Shown here: positions 36,556 through 46,038 of the stretch, one piece after another
How positions within the stretch are numbered: position 1 is the first letter of the stretch
Layout of the letters: each line of letters starts with the position of its first letter
NCBI GenBank assembly: GCA_964406445.1
Contig: CAYORU010000020.1
Location: 1-61,248 of the forward strand
DNA length: 61,248 nt
Direction of reading: 5' to 3'
From: SG8-30 sp964406445
GTDB lineage: Bacteria > Pseudomonadota > Gammaproteobacteria > Steroidobacterales > Steroidobacteraceae
The notes under the pieces: generated by a model
What the model saw: only the letters and a program-made list of their open reading frames with translations
Database searches by the model: none
Told to the model about the DNA's origin: nothing
Made by a program: the position numbers and the translations under genes

Positions 36556-37416
36556 ATGTCCGCCGGCCGCTTCGACGGCACCGAGGGCTACGTCGCCACC
36601 GACGAGCTGAAGCTCGCGGTGAACGCGGCCGTCACGCTCGGCCGGCCGCTCCTGATCAAGGGCGAGCCGGGCACCGGCAAGACCCAGCTGGCCCAGGAAG
36701 TTGCCCATGCGCTCGGGCGGCCGCTCTACGAGTGGCACGTCAAGTCCACCACCAAGGCCCAGCAGGGCCTGTACGAATACGACGCCGTTTCGCGGCTGCG
36801 CGACTCGCAGCTCGGCGACCCGCGGGTGCAGGACATCGGCAACTACATCGTCAAGGGCATGCTCTGGCGCGCCTTCGACAGCGACGAACAGGCGGTGCTC
36901 CTGATCGACGAGATCGACAAGGCCGACATCGAGTTCCCGAACGACCTGCTGCGCGAGCTCGACCGGATGGAGTTCTACGTCTACGAGACCCGCGAGCTGG
37001 TCAAGGCCCGCCACCGGCCGATCGTCGTGATCACCAGCAACAACGAGAAGGAGCTGCCGGACGCCTTCCTGCGCCGCTGCTTCTTCCACTACATCCGCTT
37101 CCCGGACGCGGAGACGATGACGCGGATCGTCGACGTGCACCACCCGGGCCTCAAGAAGTCGCTGCTCAAGGAAGCGCTCGAGTCCTTCTACCGGATCCGC
37201 GAGGTGCCCGGCCTCAAGAAGAAGCCCTCGACCTCCGAGCTGCTGGACTGGATCAAGCTGCTGGTGGCCGAGGACATCCCGCCCGAAGCGCTGAGGAGCG
37301 ACGACCCGAAGGCCGCGATACCGCCGCTGTACGGCGCGCTGCTCAAGAACGAGCAGGACGTGCACCTGTTCGAGCAGCTGGTCTTCCTGCACCGCAGGGC
37401 GGGCCGCCCCTCCTGA
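36556..37416 (+). CDS. MoxR-family AAA+ ATPase
   Basis: AAA+ chaperone-like ATPase of 286 residues. Walker A is GEPGTGKT (36-43), Walker B is AVLLIDEIDKAD, and sensor-1 lies in IVVITSNNEKELPDAF with an Arg finger region RRC. MoxR proteins typically act with VWA-domain partners to activate or insert cofactors into target enzymes. Such a partner is encoded 17 nt downstream. The target here is unknown: no CO dehydrogenase or methanol dehydrogenase genes are in the window. Confidence 0.93.
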   Translation: MSAGRFDGTEGYVATDELKLAVNAAVTLGRPLLIKGEPGTGKTQLAQEVAHALGRPLYEWHVKSTTKAQQGLYEYDAVSRLRDSQLGDPRVQDIGNYIVKGMLWRAFDSDEQAVLLIDEIDKADIEFPNDLLRELDRMEFYVYETRELVKARHRPIVVITSNNEKELPDAFLRRCFFHYIRFPDAETMTRIVDVHHPGLKKSLLKEALESFYRIREVPGLKKKPSTSELLDWIKLLVAEDIPPEALRSDDPKAAIPPLYGALLKNEQDVHLFEQLVFLHRRAGRPS

Positions 37417-37433
37417 GCGGCCCCCCCCGCCGC

Positions 37434-38609
37434 ATGCTCGTCCGCTTCTTCCACCTGCTGCGCGGCGCCGGCGTCCCGGTCTCCATCACCGAGTTCCTCG
37501 CGCTGCTCGAGGCGCTCTCGCGGCGCGTGACCGGCCCGTCGGTCGAGGAGTTCTACTTCCTGGCCCGAACCGCGCTGGTCAAGGACGAGCGGCACTACGA
37601 CCGCTTCGACCGCGCCTTCGGCGCCCACTTCAAGGGCATCGAGACGGCCTTCGAGGCGCTGGTCGCGAAAGTTCCCGACGAGTGGCTGCGGCGCAACGCC
37701 GAGCTGTTCCTGAGCGACGAGGAGAAGGCCCGCATCGAGGCCCTCGGCGGCTGGGAGAAGCTCATGGAGACGCTCAGGCAGCGCCTCGAGGAGCAGAAGT
37801 CGCGCCACCAGGGCGGCAACAAGTGGATCGGCACGGGCGGGACCTCGCCTTTCGGCGCCTACGGCTACAACCCCGAGGGCGTGCGCATAGGCCAGGACGG
37901 CTCGCGCAACCGCCGAGCGGTGAAGGTCTGGGACAAGCGCGAGTTCGCGAACCTCGACGACTCGGTCGAGCTCGGCACGCGCAACGTCAAGCTCGCGCTG
38001 CGCCGCCTGCGGCGCTTCGCGCGCCAGGGCGCGGCCGACCAGCTCGACCTCGCCGGCACCATCGACTCCACGGCCCGCAATGCGGGCCTGCTCGACCTGA
38101 AGATGGTCCCGGAACGGCACAACGCGGTGAAGGTGCTGCTGTTCCTCGACGTGGGCGGCTCCATGGACGACCACGTGCGCGCCTGCGAGGAGCTGTTCTC
38201 CGCCGCACGCGGCGAGTTCAAGCACCTCGAGCACTTCTATTTCCACAACTTCGTCTACGAGAGCGTCTGGAAGGACAACCGCCGCCGCCACGCCGAGCGC
38301 ATCCCGCTCGCCGAGGTGCTGCGCACCTACGGCGCCGACTACAAGCTGGTGCTGGTGGGCGACGCCACCATGAGCCCCTACGAGATCCTCCAGCCGGGCG
38401 GCAGCATCGAGCACTGGAACGAGGAGCCGGGCTCGGCCTGGCTCGCCCGCCTGCGCGCCACCTTTCCGCGCCACGCCTGGCTCAACCCGGAGCCGGAGGA
38501 CCGCTGGGAGTGGACCCCGTCGGTGAAGATCACCCGCGAGCTGATGGAGGAGCGCATGTACCCGCTCACACTGGAGGGCCTCGACCGCGCGATGCGGGCG
38601 CTGACCTGA
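37434..38609 (+). CDS. CoxE-like VWA domain protein
   Basis: Probable partner of the preceding MoxR ATPase, 391 residues. The N-terminal helical part (about 1-115) and a Gly-rich linker (GGTSPFGAYGYNPEG) precede a VWA domain from about residue 230. The MIDAS site reads DVGGSMDDH (Asp239, Gly241, Ser243), with Gly replacing the first Ser of the canonical DxSxS. The rest is conserved and the gene is intact. The start is the ATG at 37434. Confidence 0.88.
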   Translation: MLVRFFHLLRGAGVPVSITEFLALLEALSRRVTGPSVEEFYFLARTALVKDERHYDRFDRAFGAHFKGIETAFEALVAKVPDEWLRRNAELFLSDEEKARIEALGGWEKLMETLRQRLEEQKSRHQGGNKWIGTGGTSPFGAYGYNPEGVRIGQDGSRNRRAVKVWDKREFANLDDSVELGTRNVKLALRRLRRFARQGAADQLDLAGTIDSTARNAGLLDLKMVPERHNAVKVLLFLDVGGSMDDHVRACEELFSAARGEFKHLEHFYFHNFVYESVWKDNRRRHAERIPLAEVLRTYGADYKLVLVGDATMSPYEILQPGGSIEHWNEEPGSAWLARLRATFPRHAWLNPEPEDRWEWTPSVKITRELMEERMYPLTLEGLDRAMRALT

Positions 38610-38861
38610 AGCACGCGACGCCGCTTCCCGGCCGCGAGGCCGTCCCGATACGCCGGAGACTCAACGCGAGCTACGCGCCAGCGAAGAAGAATTGACAGCC
38701 CGGCCGGCTCGGCGTACCAGTATACGAAAAGGTGACGAAAAACGCGGGCAGTCGGGACGGCTGACGACGCGGCTTAACAATAATCTCAAGTTGGCTCTGC
38801 ATGGCGGTCCAAGGCGCTCGGGAACGCCGCAGGCCGCAGTGCTTCCTGGGGAGACAATACG

Positions 38862-39902
38862 ATGGACGGTATGTCTGGCAAATGGATCCGTCCGTGGATC
38901 CCGGTGCTGCTCATTCTTGTTCCAGCCACCCTGATGGTGGGCTGCGGCGGCGGGGGCGGCGACGATGACGAAGACGAGGATGTGCCAGCCCCCCTGCTCG
39001 CCGAGTACGACTACACGATCACGAACTCCACGGGCGCACCTGCGTTCTTCGAGCGTTCGTCGCTGAGCAACGGAGTTGCGTCGGAGACCTATCGAGTGAG
39101 TGCCGGCGCGGGAGGCATCCGCGGGCGCTACGTGCGCAGTTCCGGGTCCTTCACAATCACCACCAGCACGGCCTACGCCGTCGACTGGACCGTGGGAGGC
39201 CCGAGCCCCAGCCAGTTCAACGTCTCCATCACCGCGCAGGCCAGCCTGCGGAGAAGCGATTTTCAGCCAGAGAGCGGCGCATACTCCGTCAGCTGGAATG
39301 GCAATTCGATCGGCGTGACCTACGGGCCTACCACTCGGGTGTCGCTCAATGGTGCGACCCCCGTGGAGTTCGCGCCGGTGGATTTCTCCCTGCTGAGGAG
39401 TTCAACCACGGCACCGGACTGGCAGCGTGTTGCTTCCATGGCGTCCGGAGGCCTGGTCGACGTGCTGCGCCGCGCAGCCGCCGTGGGCAGCTTTCTGGAA
39501 GCCATCAACGATGGCGCACTCGATAGCGGGCAATCGGTCGTGGCTTGCACCGAGTTTCCGGGCGCCCCGCCGCCCGGCATTGGCCAACGCGGCGAGATCG
39601 TGTCCACGGATCTTGGCGGCGACAACTTCCGCAACACCTTCAACGACTGTTTCAGCCGCAATCAGGGCCAGCCCGTGGGCGTCGTCGTGACGGGAACCGT
39701 GGACAACCGGAACCTCGTGACCACTGAGTCCAGCACTGCGGTCACGCGGGCCGGCTTCGAGGGCACAGCCGCACGCTCGGGCGGCGTGACCTACAACGTG
39801 CGAAACCGATTCGTACGCGAGACAGCGCCGATGGTATGGCAGCTCGAGGACTTCGAGAACCGCGTTGCCGGAGGCTACTCGCTCGTCTTCACTGCGCCGT
39901 AG
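38862..39902 (+). CDS. Orphan lipoprotein of unknown function
   Basis: 346 residues, not recognised. A lipoprotein signal ends in the lipobox LMVGC (Cys28), directly followed by five Gly and an acidic linker DDDEDED. The remainder is Ser/Thr/Gly-rich with many short beta-like stretches (YDYTITNSTG, GSFTITTSTAYAVDW) and two Cys (in VVACTEF and NDCFSRN) that could form a disulfide. Gly at +2 suggests outer-membrane sorting. The start at 38862 has GGGGAG 8 nt upstream. Codon usage looks less GC-biased than in the neighbours. The 252-nt upstream gap is also AT-richer and has TTGACA at 38692-38697 but no -10 at proper spacing. It may be recently acquired. Confidence 0.8.
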   Translation: MDGMSGKWIRPWIPVLLILVPATLMVGCGGGGGDDDEDEDVPAPLLAEYDYTITNSTGAPAFFERSSLSNGVASETYRVSAGAGGIRGRYVRSSGSFTITTSTAYAVDWTVGGPSPSQFNVSITAQASLRRSDFQPESGAYSVSWNGNSIGVTYGPTTRVSLNGATPVEFAPVDFSLLRSSTTAPDWQRVASMASGGLVDVLRRAAAVGSFLEAINDGALDSGQSVVACTEFPGAPPPGIGQRGEIVSTDLGGDNFRNTFNDCFSRNQGQPVGVVVTGTVDNRNLVTTESSTAVTRAGFEGTAARSGGVTYNVRNRFVRETAPMVWQLEDFENRVAGGYSLVFTAP

Positions 39903-39961
39903 CGGAACAGGCCACCACTCGGGGAGTGCACCGGGCCAGTCATCGGCAGGAGTGGCCCCGT

Positions 39962-42355
39962 TCACGGCCGCAGCACCAGCACGTGCTCGGCCGGCCCCGG
40001 CAGGAACGGCGTCGGCTCGCCCTTCACCCACGCGTCGTGGCCCGCGCGGTAGAACGGCGAGAGGAAGTGCCCGCTCTGCCCGCCCGGCATGTGGAAGTAC
40101 CCCGCTTCCTCGCGGCCCGGCTCGACGGCAAAGCGCTCCGAGGCACCGAAACCCGGCGTCTGCACCCGCGGCACCGACCAGTCGCCGGGCATGGCCGTGG
40201 CCGGCATGTCGAGCCACGCCGAGAGCGCCGGCACCGACACGCTCAGCGGGTGGCGGATGCGGGCGGTGTTCGCCTCGCCCCAGGGGCATGCGCCGAGCGC
40301 GGCGCAGCCCTCGGCCGCGCCGTCGATCGCGGCCTGCGCCGCGGCCACGAGCCAGGCGTCCCAGCTCTCGAAGCGCGGGTCCAGCAGGTGCGCGGGCCGC
40401 TCGGTGACGAGTCGCCAGGCCGCGTCGCCGAAGGCGGGCGGCACCCGGAAGCGCTGGCCCGGCCAGCGGGCGCGCGCCTCCACCGTCAGCATCTCGAAGG
40501 CGCGCTGCGTGACCGCCTGCTCGAACTCGCGCAGCAGGCGGTAGGCGTGGTCCCCGGCGGCGGCGCGGCCGGCCCAGCCCTCGAGCAGCGCGGCGGCCGG
40601 CGCGAATCGATCGCCGCCGGCCTCGAGGACCGACCGCAGCAGCGGCCGCCACTGCGACTTGTAGCGGGCCTCGTCGTCGAGGTGGATCGTGAGGAAGTCG
40701 CGCTGCGCGGCGTCGACGAGCGGCGTGAGCCTGTCGCGGATCTGCCGCGAGCGCGCGCCGTGGGCGTAGCCGCCGTCGCCGAGGATGGCGAGCGCCTCGC
40801 CCCCGATCACGCGCGCGTTCGCGCTCCAGGCCTGGCCGCCCGCCGGGTCGGCGAGCCTCGGCTGGCGGGCGGGCTCGATCCAGCCTGACCAGCCGATGCC
40901 CTCACGCGCCCAGGAAGCGGGCCGCGACCCGTCGAAACCGCTGCGCTCCGGAATCCGTCCCGCGATCACCCAGCCGATGCGTCCGGCGGCGTCGCCGATC
41001 AGCGCGTTCTGCGCGGGAATCCCGGCCCGCGCGGCGACGGCCATCGCGGACTCCAGGTCCACCGCCCGCTCGAGATCGAACAGCGCAAGGTTGAGCGCCT
41101 CGCGGCGATGCGCCGTCCATGCGAGCGCCACCGGCCGGCCGCTCGCGTCCTCGCCGGCGAGCGGGCCCCAGACCGTCTCCACCACCTCGAGGCGCACCGG
41201 CTCGCCGCCGGCGACCTCGATCGACTCCGCGTGGCGCTCGAAGGCGCGTAGCCCCCCAGGCGCGAGATAGCGCTCCCGCTCCCCCGGCGCAGGCTCGACC
41301 ACGACGAGGTCCTGGAAGTCGCCGTAGCTGTTCGTGAAGCCCCAGGCCACGCGACCGTTGCTGCCGGCGACCACTGCGGGCAGACCGGGCAGGGTCACGC
41401 CGGTGACGTCGACGCCGTCGTGCGTCGCGAGCAGCCGCGCGCGGTACCAGGTGTTCGGCACCCGCAGTCCCAGGTGCATGTCGTTCGCGACCAGCGCGCG
41501 GCCGCTCGCGGTGCGCCCGCCGGCGAGCGCCCAGTTGTTGCTGCCGACCGCCGCGGCGGGTCCCTCCGGCGCGAAAGTGAGCCGCAGCGGATTCCCGGCG
41601 GCCGGCGCGGCCTGCTCGAAGAGCGCCGGGTCGAGGCGGCGCAGGTCGTAGTCCGCGGGCGTCGGCAGCGGCGCCGCGGCGAGCGTGCTGCCGTCGAGCG
41701 CCGCCTGCCAGTCCGACGCCGGCGAGGCCATGAACTCGATCACAGGCGCGGGGAGCGCCGCGGCCAGCAGGTCCAGCTCGCGCTCGCGCCGCGCGTCGAT
41801 GCCCTGCAGGTCGATCCACATGGCGTAGACGACGAGGAGGCTGTCCTCGGCCGCCCAGGGCCGGGGGCGCTGCCGCAGCAGCAGGTACTCGGGCGGCCGC
41901 GCCCGTAGCGCGGCGAGGCCGGCGTTCGCGCCCTCCGCGTAGGCGGCAAGCAGGTCCCGCTGCGGCGCATCGAGCGCATCGAGGACAGCGCGCGCCCGCG
42001 CGCGGAACCGGTGCTGCCGCAGCCGGCGGTCGGCATCGACGAGGGCCGGCCCGAGCAGCGCCGAGAGTTCGCCGGCGGCCGAGCGCCGCGTCAGGTCCAT
42101 CTGGAAGAAGCGCTCCTGCGCGTGGACGTAGCCGGTCGCGCGCGCCACGTCGAGGCGGCTCGCGCCGCGGATCACGGGCACGCCGAGCGCATCGCGCTCG
42201 ACCCGCACCGTCGCGCCGAGGCCCGCGACGGCCGTCTCGCCCTCGAGCGCCGGCAGGCTGGCGCGCAGCGCCAGCCAGGCCGAGAGAAGCAACAGCGCGG
42301 CGAGCGCCAGCAGGGCCAGCACGGCTCGCAGCAGGAGGCGCGGCGCGGGTCGCAA
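39962..42355 (-). CDS. Penicillin acylase family Ntn-hydrolase
   Basis: Periplasmic Ntn-hydrolase precursor of the penicillin G / aculeacin / AHL acylase family, 797 residues. An N-terminal hydrophobic leader (about 8-31) is followed by the alpha chain, a linker, and the beta chain beginning at the autocatalytic nucleophile Ser272 (AVGSNNWALAGG). The conserved Asn and Arg region lies further into the beta chain. The start is a TTG at 42355, 3 nt after the pyk stop. It occupies the place where fba often follows pyk. The substrate (beta-lactam, acyl-homoserine lactone or other amide) cannot be told from sequence. Confidence 0.92.
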   Translation of the reverse strand: MRPAPRLLLRAVLALLALAALLLLSAWLALRASLPALEGETAVAGLGATVRVERDALGVPVIRGASRLDVARATGYVHAQERFFQMDLTRRSAAGELSALLGPALVDADRRLRQHRFRARARAVLDALDAPQRDLLAAYAEGANAGLAALRARPPEYLLLRQRPRPWAAEDSLLVVYAMWIDLQGIDARRERELDLLAAALPAPVIEFMASPASDWQAALDGSTLAAAPLPTPADYDLRRLDPALFEQAAPAAGNPLRLTFAPEGPAAAVGSNNWALAGGRTASGRALVANDMHLGLRVPNTWYRARLLATHDGVDVTGVTLPGLPAVVAGSNGRVAWGFTNSYGDFQDLVVVEPAPGERERYLAPGGLRAFERHAESIEVAGGEPVRLEVVETVWGPLAGEDASGRPVALAWTAHRREALNLALFDLERAVDLESAMAVAARAGIPAQNALIGDAAGRIGWVIAGRIPERSGFDGSRPASWAREGIGWSGWIEPARQPRLADPAGGQAWSANARVIGGEALAILGDGGYAHGARSRQIRDRLTPLVDAAQRDFLTIHLDDEARYKSQWRPLLRSVLEAGGDRFAPAAALLEGWAGRAAAGDHAYRLLREFEQAVTQRAFEMLTVEARARWPGQRFRVPPAFGDAAWRLVTERPAHLLDPRFESWDAWLVAAAQAAIDGAAEGCAALGACPWGEANTARIRHPLSVSVPALSAWLDMPATAMPGDWSVPRVQTPGFGASERFAVEPGREEAGYFHMPGGQSGHFLSPFYRAGHDAWVKGEPTPFLPGPAEHVLVLRP

Positions 42356-42358
42356 GCC

Positions 42359-43795
42359 TCAGCCCTCGCCGCGGACCTCGAGGATCTTCATGGTGTTGGT
42401 CCCGCCGGTGACCCCCGACATCTCGCCCTTGGTCACGATGATCAGGTCACCGGAGCGCGCCAGCCCCAGGTCGAGCAGAAGCGCGAAGATCTTCGGGTAG
42501 AGGACCTCGGGGTTGGTGTGGGTCACGTCGAAGGGAATCGGGTACACGCCGCGATACAGGGTCACCCGCCTGAGCGTCCGCTCGTGGCGCGTGAAGGCGT
42601 AGATCGGGATGTCCGAGCGGATCCGCGACATCCACAGCGGCGTGGAGCCCGACTCGGTCAGCGCCACGATCGCCTTCACGTCGAGGTGGTTGGCGGTGTT
42701 CATCACGGCGCTCGCAATCGCCTCGTCGGTGCGCGTGAACTGCCCCTCGAGCCGGCCGCGCTCGCGGCGGTAGGTCATGTGCCACTTCTCGGCGCCGACG
42801 ATCACCTGCGCCATCTCCTTCACGACCTTGACCGGGTAGCGGCCCACCGCGGTCTCGCCCGAGAGCATCACCGAGTCGGTGCCGTCCATCACCGCGTTGG
42901 CGACGTCGGAGACCTCGGCGCGGGTCGGCGCCGGGTTGACGATCATCGACTCCATCATCTGGGTAGCGGTAATCACCGGGCGGTTGCGGTTGCGCGCCAT
43001 GCGGATGATGCGCTTCTGCAGCCCGGTCAGCTCGGCGTAGCCGACCTCGACGCCGAGGTCGCCGCGCGCGACCATCACCGCGTCGCTCGCGACGACGATC
43101 GCCTCGAGGTTGGCGATCGCCTCGCTGCGCTCGATCTTGGAGACGATCCGCGCGTGTCCGCCGGCCTCGCCGAGCAGGCGCCGCGCCTCCTCCACGTCGC
43201 CGGCATTGCGCACGAAGGACACGGCGAGGTAGTCGACGCCGAGCTCCGCCGCCGTGCGGATGTCGCTGCGGTCCTTGTCGGTCAGCGCGCCGGCCGACAG
43301 CCCCCCGCCCTGCTTGTTGAGGCCCTTCTTGTCCGAGAGCTCGCCGCCGAGCGACACGCGCGTGTTGACGCGCGTGCCCTCGACCGACTCCACGGTCAGC
43401 GCGATGAGCCCGTCGTTCAGCAGCAGCGTGTCGCCCGGATGGACGTCGCGGGGCAGCGCCTCGTAGGTCACGCCCACCGCCTCCGCCGTGCCGTCCCTCG
43501 GACCTAGCGCCGTGTCGAGCGCGAAGGCGGCGCCGTCGACGAGGGTCACGGGCCCCGCGGCGAAGCTCTCGATGCGGATCTTGGGCCCCGACAGGTCGCC
43601 GAGGACGCCGACGTAGCGGCCAGCGGCGGCCGCCGCGTCGCGGACGAGCCGCACGCGCCGGGCATGCTCCTCGACGCGGCCGTGGGAGAAGTTGATCCGC
43701 ACGAGATCGGTGCCGGCGCGGATCAGCTCGGTCAGCACCTTGAGGTCGTCGGTGGCGGGGCCGAGCGTGGCGAGGATCTTGGTGCGGCGGGGCAT
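42359..43795 (-). CDS. pyk: Pyruvate kinase
   Basis: Converts PEP and ADP to pyruvate and ATP. It is 478 residues. Motifs include TKILATLGPAT, INFSHG, VARGDLGVE and the signature region ITATQMMESM. It lies 9 nt after pgk in tkt-gap-pgk-pyk. Whether it is the PykA or PykF type is not decided. Confidence 0.98.
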   Translation of the reverse strand: MPRRTKILATLGPATDDLKVLTELIRAGTDLVRINFSHGRVEEHARRVRLVRDAAAAAGRYVGVLGDLSGPKIRIESFAAGPVTLVDGAAFALDTALGPRDGTAEAVGVTYEALPRDVHPGDTLLLNDGLIALTVESVEGTRVNTRVSLGGELSDKKGLNKQGGGLSAGALTDKDRSDIRTAAELGVDYLAVSFVRNAGDVEEARRLLGEAGGHARIVSKIERSEAIANLEAIVVASDAVMVARGDLGVEVGYAELTGLQKRIIRMARNRNRPVITATQMMESMIVNPAPTRAEVSDVANAVMDGTDSVMLSGETAVGRYPVKVVKEMAQVIVGAEKWHMTYRRERGRLEGQFTRTDEAIASAVMNTANHLDVKAIVALTESGSTPLWMSRIRSDIPIYAFTRHERTLRRVTLYRGVYPIPFDVTHTNPEVLYPKIFALLLDLGLARSGDLIIVTKGEMSGVTGGTNTMKILEVRGEG

Positions 43796-43804
43796 CGTGG
43801 GACC

Positions 43805-44989
43805 TCAGGCCGCCGCGGCGCGATGCTCGAGCATCGCGACCGCCGGCAGGGTCTTGCCCTCGACGAACTCGAGGAACGCGCCACCGCCGGTCGAGATGTA
43901 GGAAATGCCCTCCTCCACCCCGTACTTCTCGATCGCCGCGAGCGTGTCCCCGCCGCCCGCGAGCGAGAAAGCCCCGGAGCGGGCTATCGCGCCGGCGAGC
44001 ACGCGCGTGCCCTCGCCGAACTGGTCGAACTCGAAGACACCGACCGGCCCATTCCAGATCACGGTGCCGGCCTTCTGCACCAGCCCCGCAAAGCGCTCGG
44101 CGGTATCGGGGCCGATGTCGAGGATCATCTCGTCGTCCGCCACGTCTTCGACCTCCTTGACGTCGGCCTCGGCCGTCGCGGAGAACTCCTTGGCGACCAC
44201 CACGTCGGTCGGCAGCGGGATGTCGACGCCGCGGGCGCGCGACTTCTCGATCAGCCCGCGCGCGATGCCGAGCATCTCGTGCTCGTGCAGCGAGCGGCCC
44301 ACGTTCAGGCCCGCGGCCGCGAGGAAGGTGTTGGCGATGCCCCCGCCGACGATCAGCTGGTCCACCTTGCCTAGCAGCGACTCGAGGACGGTCAGCTTGG
44401 TCGAGACCTTGGAGCCGCCGACGATCGCGACCAGCGGCCGGGCCGGGCTCTCGAGCGCCGTCCTGAGCGCGGTGAGCTCGCTCGCCAGCAGCGGCCCGGC
44501 GCAGGCGACCGGCGCGAAGCGGGCGACCCCGTGCGTGCTCGCCTCGGCGCGGTGCGCCGTGCCGAAGGCGTCCATCACGTAGACGTCGCACAGCGCGGCC
44601 ATCCGCCGCGCCAGGCCCTCGTCGTCCTTCTTCTCGCCCTTGTTGAAGCGGACGTTCTCGAGCAGCGCCACCTCGCCGGGCGCGACCTCGACGCCGTCGA
44701 GGCCGTTGCCGGCGAGCGGCACGCGCCTGCCGAGCAGCTCGCCGAGCCGGGTCGCCACCGGCTCGAGCGACAGCGCCGGGTCGAACTCGCCCTCCTTCGG
44801 CCGCCCGAGGTGCGACATCAGCAGCACCCGCGCGCCCTTCTCGAGGGCGATCCGGATCGTGGGCAGCGCCGCCCGGATGCGCGCGTCGCTCGTCACCGCG
44901 CCGTCCTTGACCGGCACGTTGAGGTCCTCGCGGATCAGCACCCGCTTCCCGGCGAGGTCGAGGTCCGTCATCCGCAGAACGTTGGGCAT
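43805..44989 (-). CDS. pgk: Phosphoglycerate kinase
   Basis: Reversible ATP-forming step of lower glycolysis. It is 394 residues. The N-terminal substrate site REDLNVPVKDG, LMSHLGRPKEGE, the hinge region and the nucleotide loop GGGDTLAAIEKYGVEEGISYISTGGGAFLEF are present. It is in the middle of the tkt-gap-pgk-pyk block. Confidence 0.98.
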   Translation of the reverse strand: MPNVLRMTDLDLAGKRVLIREDLNVPVKDGAVTSDARIRAALPTIRIALEKGARVLLMSHLGRPKEGEFDPALSLEPVATRLGELLGRRVPLAGNGLDGVEVAPGEVALLENVRFNKGEKKDDEGLARRMAALCDVYVMDAFGTAHRAEASTHGVARFAPVACAGPLLASELTALRTALESPARPLVAIVGGSKVSTKLTVLESLLGKVDQLIVGGGIANTFLAAAGLNVGRSLHEHEMLGIARGLIEKSRARGVDIPLPTDVVVAKEFSATAEADVKEVEDVADDEMILDIGPDTAERFAGLVQKAGTVIWNGPVGVFEFDQFGEGTRVLAGAIARSGAFSLAGGGDTLAAIEKYGVEEGISYISTGGGAFLEFVEGKTLPAVAMLEHRAAAA

Positions 44990-45016
44990 CCTGTCCTCCC
45001 CCGGGCTGGCAGCCGG

Positions 45017-46015
45017 TCAGCGGCCGATCACGCGGGCCATCTCCAGCAGCTTGCAGGAGTAGCCCCACTCGTTGTCGTACCACGCGATGACCTTGACGAA
45101 CGTCGGGTCGAGCATGATGCCGGCGTCGGCGTCGAACACCGAGGTGCAGCTCTCGCCGCGGAAATCCGTCGCCACCACCTTTTCCTCCGTGTAGGCCAGC
45201 ACCCCCTTGAGCGGGCCCGCGGCCGCGGCCTTCATGGCGGCGCAGATCTCCTCGTAGGTCGTGGCGCGCTCCAGCTCGACCGTCAGGTCGACCACCGACA
45301 CGTCCGAGGTCGGCACCCGGAAGGCCATGCCGGTGAGCTTCTTGTTGAGCGTCGGGATGACCTTGCCGACGGCCTTGGCCGCGCCGGTCGAGGACGGAAT
45401 GATGTTCTCGAGGATGCCGCGGCCGCCGCGCCAGTCCTTGCTCGAGGGGCCGTCGACGGTCTTCTGCGTCGCCGTGGCCGCGTGCACCGTCGTCATCAGG
45501 CCGCGCTTGATGCCGAAGCTGTCGTTCAGGACCTTGGCCAGCGGCGCCAGGCAGTTGGTGGTGCAGGAGGCGTTCGAGATGATCGCCTGCCCCGCGTAAC
45601 CCGCGTGGTTGACGCCGAAGACGAACATCGGCGTGTCGTCCTTGGACGGCGCCGACATGATCACCTTCTTCGCGCCGGCCGCGAGATGCTTCTCCGCCGT
45701 CTCCTTGGTGAGGAACAGGCCGGTCGACTCGATGACGATGTCCGCGCCGATCTCGCCCCACTTGAGCTCGGCGGGGTCCTTGACCGCCGACAGCTGGATC
45801 TTGCGGCCGTCGACCACGAGGTGGCTGCCGTCGACCGAGACGCTGCCCGCGAAGCGCCCGTGCACCGAGTCGAACTTGAGCATGTAGGCGAGGTACTCGG
45901 GATCGAGCAGGTCGTTGATCCCGACGATCTCCACGTCCGGGAAATGCTTCGCGGCGGCGCGGAACGCCATCCGCCCGATCCGGCCGAAGCCGTTGATGCC
46001 CACCTTGATCGTCAT
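45017..46015 (-). CDS. gap: Glyceraldehyde-3-phosphate dehydrogenase, type I
   Basis: Phosphorylating GAPDH, 332 residues. The N-terminal Rossmann motif GINGFGRIGR and an acidic residue at the NAD-ribose position (GINDLLDPEY) suggest NAD dependence. The catalytic Cys151 is in SNASCTTNC, with His in the TTVHAATATQ segment. The start is the ATG at 46015, 23 nt after tkt. Confidence 0.98.
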   Translation of the reverse strand: MTIKVGINGFGRIGRMAFRAAAKHFPDVEIVGINDLLDPEYLAYMLKFDSVHGRFAGSVSVDGSHLVVDGRKIQLSAVKDPAELKWGEIGADIVIESTGLFLTKETAEKHLAAGAKKVIMSAPSKDDTPMFVFGVNHAGYAGQAIISNASCTTNCLAPLAKVLNDSFGIKRGLMTTVHAATATQKTVDGPSSKDWRGGRGILENIIPSSTGAAKAVGKVIPTLNKKLTGMAFRVPTSDVSVVDLTVELERATTYEEICAAMKAAAAGPLKGVLAYTEEKVVATDFRGESCTSVFDADAGIMLDPTFVKVIAWYDNEWGYSCKLLEMARVIGR

Positions 46016-46038
46016 GGCTGTGTCCCCTGTTGCAATCT

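Noticed and set aside
36556..38609. MoxR/VWA pair as part of a ternary defence or CO dehydrogenase maturation system.
   Set aside because: No protease/phosphatase third partner, CoxMSL or nuclease genes are nearby. It fits the ordinary chromosomal MoxR-CoxE type.
38692..38730. Sigma-70 promoter TTGACA ... TATACG before the orphan lipoprotein.
   Set aside because: The spacing is 23 bp, too long; at 17 bp the hexamer is TACCAG, matching poorly.
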